Assembly (NCBI GenBank): GCA_016935665.1
Contig: JAFGQN010000096.1
Coordinates: 1 to 64,000 of the forward strand
Reading direction: 5' to 3'
From: Deltaproteobacteria bacterium
GTDB taxonomy: Bacteria; Myxococcota_A; Polyangia; JAAYKL01
Length of the DNA: 64,000 nucleotides
How positions within the stretch are numbered: position 1 is the stretch's first letter; each line of letters begins with the position of its first letter. Both the position numbers and the translations under genes were made by a program. This document shows positions 7,889-16,161 of the stretch, piece after piece. The notes beneath the pieces were generated by a model that did not search any database, was not told where the DNA came from, and was given only the letters and a program-made list of their open reading frames with translations.

Positions 7889-8983
7889 TCAGTCGCTTTT
7901 AGGAAAGGTGAAATAAAACGTCGCCCCCTGGTTCGGTTCCGAATTGGCCCATATTTCACCACCGTGCCGTTGAATTATCTTTTTTACCGTCGCCAATCCC
8001 ACGCCCGTGCCTTTGAATTCCTTTTCCAGATGCAAACGCTGAAAGACACCGAAGAGTCTGTCATAGTACTTCATATTGAACCCGGCACCGTTGTCCCGAA
8101 TAAAAATGGTTTGCCCGTGAGACGTATTGCAAGTGCCGATTTCAATAAACGGATCACGCTTTTTACTGGAATACTTCCAGGCATTTCCAATGAGGTTTTC
8201 CAACACATTGGCCGCCAGGCCCGGGTCAGCATAAACAGTCATATTTTTTTCGATACTGAATCTGGTGTTCTGGTTGGGATATTCGGCGTTGAGAGAGTCC
8301 AGTATTATTTGGGACAACTGGGACAAGTCAATTTCACTCTTTGCAAGTTCCTGCCTGGACAGCCGCGATAAAGTGAGTAAATCCGCAATCATATGGTTCA
8401 TGCGTTCTGTTGCGGCGCGGATACGTCTTAAATGATCCAGACTTTCAATGGGGAGGATGTCTTTACAGTCCTCCTGAAGCATCTCACTGAATGCATCTAT
8501 TGCGTGCAACGGACTGCGAAGGTCATGGGATATTGAGTAATTAAAGGATTCCAGTTCCTTATTGGCTATTTCCAGATTGCGCCGATACTGCTTGTTTTCT
8601 TCGATCAGTACCGCTTTCTCTATGCATTTATTAATGGAATGGACAAGAATGGTCATATCCGCAATGGGTTTTAGAATGAAGTCCCAAACACCAAACCGCA
8701 ACGCTTTAATGACGTCGGAAAGATCGCCCGTTCCACTCATAACAATTATGGGAAGTTCCGGGTGACTGATGCCCACCTTTTCAATTACTTCGAATCCATC
8801 CATTTGGGGCATGCGAATATCTGTAACAATGACATCAGGACGGATTGCGGATAAGTTCTCCATCGCGGCGGCGCCATTCTCGGCTTCATGGACGACAAAA
8901 TTGTTGTCCTCCAAATACATCGCTGCTGATTTGCGCACAGTGACGTCGTCTTCAACCAATAGAACCACAGGCATTGTACTCAT
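7889..8983 (-). CDS. Response regulator-histidine kinase hybrid (REC-HisKA-HATPase)
   Basis: 364 residues, soluble. Residues 5-120 are a receiver domain with phospho-acceptor D55 (TDIRMP), acidic pair E11/D12 and K105. HisKA follows with H153 in SISHDLRSPLH, then a HATPase_c domain with N-box (NVLENLIGNAWKY), DNGAG and GTGVGLATVKK. The kinase half resembles those of phytochrome-type enzymes. The receiver-first order suggests that phosphorylation by another kinase controls this kinase. Ribosome site GGAGGAG precedes ATG 8983. It lies 144 nt downstream of the glycogen synthase-phosphorylase gene on the same strand and may be cotranscribed with it. No cognate regulator is adjacent. Confidence 0.85.
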   Translation of the reverse strand: MSTMPVVLLVEDDVTVRKSAAMYLEDNNFVVHEAENGAAAMENLSAIRPDVIVTDIRMPQMDGFEVIEKVGISHPELPIIVMSGTGDLSDVIKALRFGVWDFILKPIADMTILVHSINKCIEKAVLIEENKQYRRNLEIANKELESFNYSISHDLRSPLHAIDAFSEMLQEDCKDILPIESLDHLRRIRAATERMNHMIADLLTLSRLSRQELAKSEIDLSQLSQIILDSLNAEYPNQNTRFSIEKNMTVYADPGLAANVLENLIGNAWKYSSKKRDPFIEIGTCNTSHGQTIFIRDNGAGFNMKYYDRLFGVFQRLHLEKEFKGTGVGLATVKKIIQRHGGEIWANSEPNQGATFYFTFPKSD

Positions 8984-9127
8984 GCTAACCCTCTCCTCCT
9001 TGATAATTCTTTATAAATGAATTTCGGTGCGAGGTCATGAGATGATGTCTCTTTTTCCAGAAAGCATTACTGTTTATTGAAAGTTCAGTTCGTGGGAATC
9101 AAGGAAACGGAAACGACGCAGGGATTG

Positions 9128-12100
9128 CTATGTCCATTGCACCAGTCCCGTTTCCTGTGTACAGGTAAGCAACGGATGCGTTGGAACCACACGCAGCGCG
9201 TATCTGAAGGTGCCACTGAAATCCAGCTGATGCGACAGCGCATATTTAAATACGGTCGGATCAGATGTGGTTACGGGTTTCAGAGAAATAGTCCTTGGCT
9301 CATCTGCAAATTGATCTCCTGCGTCCTGCCCAATGATGAGTTCTGCCTTCAGTTCCTCCTCCTTCATTTTTCCAGGAATCACCGTCATTTCTATTTCCAA
9401 TGGTGTATTGGGTGGCAACATGTCACCATCCAGTCCTTTTATTTTGACGTGATCAATCTGTACCGTGGAAAAACGTGCTTTGATACTTCGTTTCCAGTCG
9501 GTCAACAGAGCGATGTCCCGGTACTTCTCGGCACGCAATTGCATCGCCCGTTTTGCTGTTGGAATGTACAGACGCTCGTGGTACTCGTTTACCATTCGCA
9601 TTGTGGAAAAAACGGGAGCCAATTTTTTATAGGCGGATTTCATTTTGCGAACCCATGCGACGGGAACATTTTGCTTGTCTCTTTCGTAGTACGTTGGCGC
9701 AATGTCATTTAACAGAATATTGAACAATGCGTTGTTGTCCATCTCGTCCTGATGGTTTCGGCCAATAGGGGTTGCCGTGCAATTGATGGCATATCCCACT
9801 TCATCGTCATAGCCTTCATCCCACCAGCCATCCAGAATGGAACAGTTCAATCCACCATTGGGCACAACTTTCATTCCGCTCGTTCCGCTGGCCTCGTGGG
9901 GACGAACAGGTGTATTCAGCCATACATCCACACCCTGAGTCAGCAGCCGCCCCAGTTTCATATTGTAGTTTTCCAGATAGAAAATTTTTCCTTTAAATTC
10001 CGGAGTGCGGGATTCTTCAATAATCTTTTTAATGAGTTCTTTACCCTGGGTATCTGCAGGATGAGCTTTACCGGCAAACAGTATCTGTACTGGTTTTTCC
10101 GGATTGTTGAGCAGGTTCACCAACGCCTCGCGATGTTTAAACATTAGCGTGCCACGTTTATAGGTGGCAAATCGTCTGGCAAAACCGATGGTGAGGGCGT
10201 CCGGATTTATACCTTCGATGGAATCCTTGATAAACGTGGGGGTTTCCCCTCGGCGGCTGTAATCCGTATACAGCTTTTCTTTCAACTGCTCAATCATGCG
10301 CTTTTTCTGTGAACGATGTTCATACCAGAGAATTTCGTCAGGCACCTTGTCTATTCCCAACCAGACGATGGGATCGTCCTGATTTTCGTCCCATATTATT
10401 TCAAGATACTGATCCAATAGCCGCTTGAGGTCTTCACCTATCCATGAAGTTATATGAATTCCATTTGTAATAGATGTAATTGGCACTTCATCCCGGTCCA
10501 GTTCTTTCCACACATCCTGCCACATTTCGCGGCAAACCTTTCCGTGGAGTTTGGAGACACCGTTGGCGCGGCTGGAAAGCTTCAACGCCAGCACAGTCAT
10601 GGAGAAGGCGCGATTTTCTTCGCCGGGTTTCGAAAATCCCATTTCCATAAGCTGGTCAAACGTGATGGAGAGGCGCGCAGGTACTTCTGCAAAGTACTTT
10701 TGCATCAACTCAATGTCAAAGGTCTCATTACCTGCAGGCACGGGCGTATGTGTTGTAAAGACGGAAGAGGCCTTCACCATTTCACGCGCTTCCTGGAAGC
10801 TGAGTCCTTCCTTCATAAATCGCTCGATTCGCTCGAACAGAAGGAATCCACAATGGCCTTCGTTTAAATGATAGACCTGTGGTTTCAGTCCGAGTTTATC
10901 TTCAATCAGCTTCACGCCGCCCATTCCCAATACAATTTCCTGCTCGATTCGCATTTTTTTACCGCCGCCATAGAGCTTGGACGAAATGCGCCGGTCGTCA
11001 GGATGGTTTTCGTCAACATCTGTATCCAACAGATACAGTGTTATTCTTCCCACATACACTTTCCATATTTTAGCAATGACCTCGCGTCCCGGTAATGGAA
11101 CGGAGATGCGAACCTCCTGGTTGTATTTGTCGCGCAATGCCTCAATGGGAAGTCCCGTTGGATCCATGATGGGGTAGTGTTCGACCTGATTTCCTGTGAT
11201 TTCTATTTGTTGTTGAAAGTATCCCTGTTTATAGAAAAAACCGATACCAACCATTGGCAGATTTAAATCCGAGGCCGATTTCATATGATCTCCGGAAAGC
11301 ACTCCCAGACCGCCGGAATAAATGGGCAGACATTCATGAATGCAAAACTCCATTGAGAAATAGGCTATTGGATGTTCTTTGCTTAGCGAGCCGCCCGTTT
11401 CATATAACCGCCCAGGGCCCGCCATATAGCTTTCAAATTCATCGATAACGCGATTGTATTTTTTAACGTAAAGTGGATCGTGCTCTTTGTCTTCGAGCAC
11501 ACTCGGGTGCAGTTTTTCCAGGAAAAGCACTGGATTGGATTCCACTTCAGTCCAGAGATAGGGATCCAGGTGTTCAAACAACTCACACGCTTCCGGATGC
11601 CAGGCCCACCAAAGATTGTTTGCCAGTTTGCCCAGTTTTGAAAACGCTTCCGGCAGCAGTGGCGCGACTGTCAATCTGCGGTAGTGAGGCCCCGGTCCTT
11701 CAGCGCCTTTAAATGATATAAACAACTGATCCGAGAACGAGCTCGTATCGAGCGAATTGAGGCGCTTTTCGGCAATACTGCTGGCGGCCGTATAACTCTT
11801 TTGATAATTTTTGTAAAATGAGGCCCAACTTGCCATATCGGCAATTTTCCGGGCCATAATGCGCATGTCTTCCAAATCAGAACTGTTGAGAAACGCATAC
11901 TCGTTCAACGTCTGGAAAAGTGATTCGCAAATATTTTCGTAGGATTTATTGGCCCGTTCAACAACCATTACCGCTTTACCGGTATCCGCATCCGCATTTA
12001 CCTCTCTGATCCATCGACCAAAGCCACCTTGGTCACTGGTGATAGTGGGAACACCAACGGCGATACTCTCCATGGGTGTATATCCCCACGGTTCGTAAGC

Positions 12101-13387
12101 GGACGGGAAAATCCCCAGGTCAAAAGTGGAGAGCAGTTCATAGTAATTCAAGTTGAAGAAACCGTCATCCTCGTGAATATATGCCGGCGTGAAAATAATT
12201 TTTACTTTGCTGGATACGCCGTTGTTGAGACCCAATCTATGGCACGCATGCACGATATTGTCGAACTGCTCATTGAACAGGGAGTGGGTGAGAATCCCAG
12301 GTTCCACAACGGGCCCCTCAAAGGTTCCGTCCAGTCTTGATTTGACCGACTCTTTGATTCCTTCATTGCCTGTCGCAATCAGAAACCATACCACTACAGT
12401 TGGTGCGTCGGGGTTGTCTTTGATTTCTCTGTTTAATATCGCCAAACTTTCCAAAAGAACATCGTAGCCTTTGTTGCGATATTCATACCGGCCTGCGGTG
12501 GCCCACAGTTTCGCATTTTCGGGTAGTGGTTGTCCCAGAAATGAGGACGCCATAGATACTACTTTTTTCCGAGTGTTGCCGGTTTTGGATGTGATGCTTC
12601 TAAGTGTTCCAAGCTCCTCTGAATTGATACCGTTATAAACGAGATAATGCGGGCGCACCCCAAGCATTTTAGCGGACTCTTCCGCTGTGACTTTGCTGAC
12701 TGTTGTAAAAATATCGGCTTCTCTGGCACATGCCGATTCTAGAGACGCTTTGGCTGGGACGCCATACGTAACGGCATCTTTGGCGGGGTCGACCTGCACG
12801 TCTTCGGAATAAATATCAATTCCCGCACCGCTCATGGAACGCCCGAGAACGGTTGCATGTGTTGTAAAAACAGTTCCAATTTCAGGTGTGGTTTTCTTGA
12901 GATGAAGCAGACCGGCGCCGCTCATCCATTCGTGAAAATGGGCCGCTGCCGTATCCTCCGGGCCAAGTATGGCGCCGTGGATAGTTTCTATAACTTCGCC
13001 ACACGCCGTGGCAAAAACCACTGGCTCAATGTAATCCCAACTGCTGCCCATTGAGTTGATGCCGAAACGTTGCCAATACTGATACAGCAGCTTGCCGGAA
13101 TCATACTTGTCTTTATAGTCCACTAGAATCACGCGTGGATTTCCATCTGTTTTCCAACGTCCCAATTTGCACTGTAAATTTCTTTCCTCCAATGCCGGAC
13201 GGATTCGCTGATACAGATCGTCGTCATCAATTTCTTCAAAATCGATGGTTCTGTCGAGAAGTGGACCCAACAGAAAGTAATTGTCTCCGTAGTCATTGAC
13301 TGCCTGCGATGCTTTTGAGCGAATTACAGTGTGAATCCCCCCCACCAGATTGCAAACTTCCCAGCTTACTTCAAACAGATATTTCAT
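9128..13387 (-). CDS. Glycogen synthase (GT3) - alpha-glucan phosphorylase (GT35) fusion
   Basis: 1419 residues carrying opposing glycogen enzymes. Residues 1-560 are a GT3 (eukaryote-type) glycogen synthase: the N-terminus YLFEVSWEVCNLVGGIHT, HFHEWMSG, and the E-x7-E motif EPWGYTPMES near 430. Residues about 575-660 are a DUF3417 segment (LANNLWWAWHPEA), then a GT35 phosphorylase with YFSMEFCIHECLPIYSGG near 670 and the PLP-lysine motif ASGTSGMKVVPNGG near 1160. GT3 adds glucose from a nucleotide sugar; GT35 releases glucose-1-phosphate. The start is ATG 13387, with AAGGAG and AAGGA upstream and family-typical N-terminal residues; a GTG at 13420 is less likely. It is the last enzyme of a minus-strand glycogen operon. 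Similar fusions exist in some other bacteria. Confidence 0.88.
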   Translation of the reverse strand: MKYLFEVSWEVCNLVGGIHTVIRSKASQAVNDYGDNYFLLGPLLDRTIDFEEIDDDDLYQRIRPALEERNLQCKLGRWKTDGNPRVILVDYKDKYDSGKLLYQYWQRFGINSMGSSWDYIEPVVFATACGEVIETIHGAILGPEDTAAAHFHEWMSGAGLLHLKKTTPEIGTVFTTHATVLGRSMSGAGIDIYSEDVQVDPAKDAVTYGVPAKASLESACAREADIFTTVSKVTAEESAKMLGVRPHYLVYNGINSEELGTLRSITSKTGNTRKKVVSMASSFLGQPLPENAKLWATAGRYEYRNKGYDVLLESLAILNREIKDNPDAPTVVVWFLIATGNEGIKESVKSRLDGTFEGPVVEPGILTHSLFNEQFDNIVHACHRLGLNNGVSSKVKIIFTPAYIHEDDGFFNLNYYELLSTFDLGIFPSAYEPWGYTPMESIAVGVPTITSDQGGFGRWIREVNADADTGKAVMVVERANKSYENICESLFQTLNEYAFLNSSDLEDMRIMARKIADMASWASFYKNYQKSYTAASSIAEKRLNSLDTSSFSDQLFISFKGAEGPGPHYRRLTVAPLLPEAFSKLGKLANNLWWAWHPEACELFEHLDPYLWTEVESNPVLFLEKLHPSVLEDKEHDPLYVKKYNRVIDEFESYMAGPGRLYETGGSLSKEHPIAYFSMEFCIHECLPIYSGGLGVLSGDHMKSASDLNLPMVGIGFFYKQGYFQQQIEITGNQVEHYPIMDPTGLPIEALRDKYNQEVRISVPLPGREVIAKIWKVYVGRITLYLLDTDVDENHPDDRRISSKLYGGGKKMRIEQEIVLGMGGVKLIEDKLGLKPQVYHLNEGHCGFLLFERIERFMKEGLSFQEAREMVKASSVFTTHTPVPAGNETFDIELMQKYFAEVPARLSITFDQLMEMGFSKPGEENRAFSMTVLALKLSSRANGVSKLHGKVCREMWQDVWKELDRDEVPITSITNGIHITSWIGEDLKRLLDQYLEIIWDENQDDPIVWLGIDKVPDEILWYEHRSQKKRMIEQLKEKLYTDYSRRGETPTFIKDSIEGINPDALTIGFARRFATYKRGTLMFKHREALVNLLNNPEKPVQILFAGKAHPADTQGKELIKKIIEESRTPEFKGKIFYLENYNMKLGRLLTQGVDVWLNTPVRPHEASGTSGMKVVPNGGLNCSILDGWWDEGYDDEVGYAINCTATPIGRNHQDEMDNNALFNILLNDIAPTYYERDKQNVPVAWVRKMKSAYKKLAPVFSTMRMVNEYHERLYIPTAKRAMQLRAEKYRDIALLTDWKRSIKARFSTVQIDHVKIKGLDGDMLPPNTPLEIEMTVIPGKMKEEELKAELIIGQDAGDQFADEPRTISLKPVTTSDPTVFKYALSHQLDFSGTFRYALRVVPTHPLLTCTQETGLVQWT

Positions 13388-13564
13388 TTCCTTCAATCTC
13401 CTTAACGAATCGTTCTCCACAGAGGGAAGGCTCAGCCAATCCGTCGGCTGATTGTCTTGCTCCCCGTTGCCATTGAGGCTACTGGAATCATTTATTCAAA
13501 AAAGCACTCCTGAACGGTTGAAACCCAGGAAAGCTTCCCGAAATAAGAGACCGCCGTTGTTTCC

Positions 13565-13605
13565 CCGGAACGATTGCACAAGAAACTTGCATACGCCAGT
13601 TCCGG
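13565..13605 (-). repeat. Inverted repeat between GH57 and glycogen synthase genes
   Basis: Arms ccggaac (13565-13571) and gttccgg (13599-13605) are perfectly complementary and enclose a loop that itself contains caag/cttg. The hairpin begins 2 nt after the GH57 stop codon in the transcript. No U-run follows, so it is not a standard terminator; it could stabilise or process the mRNA. A second small stem, tcagcc/ggctga, lies at 13431-13450 in the leader of the fusion gene. Confidence 0.35.
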
Positions 13606-13606
13606 T

Positions 13607-14788
13607 TTAGCGGTTCAGTGTTGTTTCAAAGTCTGCGAGCACGTTTTGATAATTGATGTATGCATCATAAGGGCTGTTGTATGGGTTAAAATATTTATGG
13701 ACATCGCCATCTGCGAACCACTTGGTGCACATATAGTAGAAATGGTCAGAAGTCTGGAGCGACCGCCAGGTGCGAATGAGGTCTTCATTTCCGGTGGCAA
13801 TCACACGCTCTTCCAGTGCGTATACGGCATCCAGGGCATCATCCTGCAAATGGTTTCCGCGCCATGCGGACAAATCGCGTTCAACGTCTGCCCATGAAAT
13901 GTAATTCGGCACGTTCAGTTTGGCAACCGGTGACAGAGATGCAGATACCTCAGCGGGCGTTGCGAATCTGAAATCCGGATTTTTTAGAATCCACTCTGGC
14001 AGATGCTCCATGAAATTGAAAATGCCAGAGTCTTCCCATTGATGCTCTCCAAACGTTTCGTAATCCATAAACAGGTTGATGGTTTCGCCCGACCCGTTGA
14101 TGGCATGAACCCAATGGGCAAATTTCTCTGCCGTTAGTGGATAACTGTCCCATGCTTTGTTCGAAAAGCGAAACGCAATGTCATCTGAAAGCTTGTAATT
14201 TTTAAGCAGCAACTTCAATTTGTTGCAGGTTTGCGGCTGATACAGGAAATTAGGGCTGCGCCAGTCCAGCACATGATCTGCACCTTCGGCTAAAATAGTT
14301 TTATAGCCCATTTTTTCAACTGCCAGCGCCACATCATTGTTGTAAATCAACTCTGTGTTTCTAAAAGTTGTTGGCTTTTGACCAAACTCCTGTTGAATGA
14401 GTTCGCTGTGTAATTCAACCTGTCGTCGGAACTCGTCCTGGGAAAACAGGAAAGAAAGAGAATGGTTGTAGGTTTCATCAATGAATTCGACGCATCCTGT
14501 ATCGGCCAGCGCCTTGAAGGTATCCAGCGTTTCCCTGTTGAATTTGCGCATCTGGTCGATGCACACTCCCGATATGGAGTAGGAAATCCGAAAAGCCCCC
14601 TGAAATCGATCAATCAATCGCAGCATTAGTCGATTGGTTGGCAGATAGCACTTTTGGGCCACCTTGTTCATTATGGCGCCGTTTTTGTCGTCATCCTCAT
14701 AAAAATGGTCACGACCAATCTGAAAATAAGAATATTTTTTTAATCGGTTGGGTTGATGAACCTGAAAATAAAAACATAGATTTACCAT
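13607..14788 (-). CDS. Glycoside hydrolase family 57 (alpha-amylase-like)
   Basis: 393 residues, cytoplasmic. GH57 hallmarks: the N-terminal FQVHQPNRL, the probable nucleophile E146 in TFRNTELIY, and the probable acid/base D242 in FMDYETFGEH. GH57 enzymes cleave or transfer alpha-glucans with retention. Here the likely role is to process glycogen or maltodextrins together with the neighbouring debranching enzyme and phosphorylase. The length matches the short amylase-like GH57 group and not the longer 4-alpha-glucanotransferases or branching enzymes. The site GAGG lies 8 nt before ATG 14788. The gene starts 26 nt after the upstream GT4 stop. Exact substrate is undetermined. Confidence 0.85.
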   Translation of the reverse strand: MVNLCFYFQVHQPNRLKKYSYFQIGRDHFYEDDDKNGAIMNKVAQKCYLPTNRLMLRLIDRFQGAFRISYSISGVCIDQMRKFNRETLDTFKALADTGCVEFIDETYNHSLSFLFSQDEFRRQVELHSELIQQEFGQKPTTFRNTELIYNNDVALAVEKMGYKTILAEGADHVLDWRSPNFLYQPQTCNKLKLLLKNYKLSDDIAFRFSNKAWDSYPLTAEKFAHWVHAINGSGETINLFMDYETFGEHQWEDSGIFNFMEHLPEWILKNPDFRFATPAEVSASLSPVAKLNVPNYISWADVERDLSAWRGNHLQDDALDAVYALEERVIATGNEDLIRTWRSLQTSDHFYYMCTKWFADGDVHKYFNPYNSPYDAYINYQNVLADFETTLNR

Positions 14789-14814
14789 GCGAATTCCTCA
14801 TTCTCCTATCGCAC

Positions 14815-16131
14815 TCACGCGATTCTCTCGTAAATATGGCCAATATGATCAGCAGCGTTTTCCCACTGTATTTTCTTTAATTCCATCGAGCCTCTGTCTA
14901 CCAGTTCCTGGCGTAATGGTTCGTGTTCCAGAACCGCCAGTATTTTGTCTGCCAGTTCGTCGGTATCCCAGAAATCCACTTTCAGTGCACTGTCAAGAAT
15001 TTCAGATACTCCTGATGTTTTGGAGATAATAACAGGAACGTCATAGCGCATCGCTTCAAGCGGTGAGATGCCAAATGGTTCGGAAACGCTGGGCATCACG
15101 TACAAATCACTGTCTTTGTACATCTCTTCAACTTCTGCGCCTTTGAGGAATCCGGTGAAGTGAAATTTTCGGCCCAGACGAAGCTCGGCGATTCGCTCAA
15201 TCATCTTGGGCGCCATATCGCCACTGCCCGCCATCACGAAACGAACATTTTCATTTCGCGCAATTACTTTCGCAGCGGCTTCCACAAAATAATCGGGACC
15301 TTTCTGAAAGGTAATACGCCCGAGGAACAGAACCACTTTTTCTTTGGTTCCTTTTTGATGTCCGTTTTTGCCTGCATAACTGTCTTTGGCCACAGCATTA
15401 TGCACCACATGAACCTTATCTGGTGAAACGCCGTAACGATTGATGATCATGTTGCGCGTCATATGGCTCACCGCGATGATGGCATCGGCCTGATGAAAGC
15501 CATACCGCTCGATGTCATATACCGCCTGGTTCACATGCTCGCCGCTGCGATCAAACTCAAGGGCATGTGCGTGAATAACCAGCGGCTTGCCGCTGATTCG
15601 TTTGGCCTCCACACCCGCCAGCATCGTGAGCCAGTCATGAACATGTATCACATCGTGTTCAACCCGCATCGCAATGCTGCCGGCCACGGATGCATACCGA
15701 ACCACTTCGCTCATCAGGTTAGGGCCATACTCACCTGAAAGAGAAATGTCGTGACTGGTCGAACGGAAGGCTGCTGGTATCTGTGCAGCGTCCTGCGATG
15801 CCAAACGCCTCAGCTCCTCCTGGTATTGCTCTTCTGTCAAATAGGGAGACAGCGGCGAGGCGATGGTGTGCACATCGATACTTTTGGAGATTTTCTCAAT
15901 CTGTCGGACCACAAATTCACGTGGGCTCAGATTGGATGTGTACACGGGAAACTGGCCCACATCAATTAGATTTACGTGGCTTCCATTGCTCTCCACCTGT
16001 TTGAGCCGTGGGAGCACAAAGGAAATGTGGTGATTATGCGACGAAAGTGCTTTTGTTAAACCATAGCACGCCACCCCGAGACCGCCGCTGATATGAGGTG
16101 GAAATTCCCAGCCATACATTAATACTTTCAT
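14815..16131 (-). CDS. GT4-type glycosyltransferase of the glycogen locus
   Basis: 438 residues with GT-B architecture. N-terminal VLMYGWEFPPHISGGLGVAC contains the glycine-rich acceptor loop resembling the KTGGL motif of glycogen synthases. The C-terminal nucleotide-sugar domain has LFLGRITFQKGPDYFVEAA and the E-x7-E motif SEPFGISPLEAMRYDVPV. Position between debranching enzyme and GH57 argues for alpha-glucan synthesis or priming; a role in another glucoside is possible. The start is ATG 16131 with GGAG at 8 nt; a TTG six bases upstream is too close to that site. No signal peptide. Confidence 0.8.
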   Translation of the reverse strand: MKVLMYGWEFPPHISGGLGVACYGLTKALSSHNHHISFVLPRLKQVESNGSHVNLIDVGQFPVYTSNLSPREFVVRQIEKISKSIDVHTIASPLSPYLTEEQYQEELRRLASQDAAQIPAAFRSTSHDISLSGEYGPNLMSEVVRYASVAGSIAMRVEHDVIHVHDWLTMLAGVEAKRISGKPLVIHAHALEFDRSGEHVNQAVYDIERYGFHQADAIIAVSHMTRNMIINRYGVSPDKVHVVHNAVAKDSYAGKNGHQKGTKEKVVLFLGRITFQKGPDYFVEAAAKVIARNENVRFVMAGSGDMAPKMIERIAELRLGRKFHFTGFLKGAEVEEMYKDSDLYVMPSVSEPFGISPLEAMRYDVPVIISKTSGVSEILDSALKVDFWDTDELADKILAVLEHEPLRQELVDRGSMELKKIQWENAADHIGHIYERIA

Positions 16132-16161
16132 TGACAATGCTCCCTGATACGTGAAAAAAAT

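Noticed and set aside
7856-8371. Plus-strand frame of 171 codons after the YscJ-like gene
   Set aside because: It lies wholly within the reversed histidine kinase gene, which has clear motifs; the frame is a shadow.
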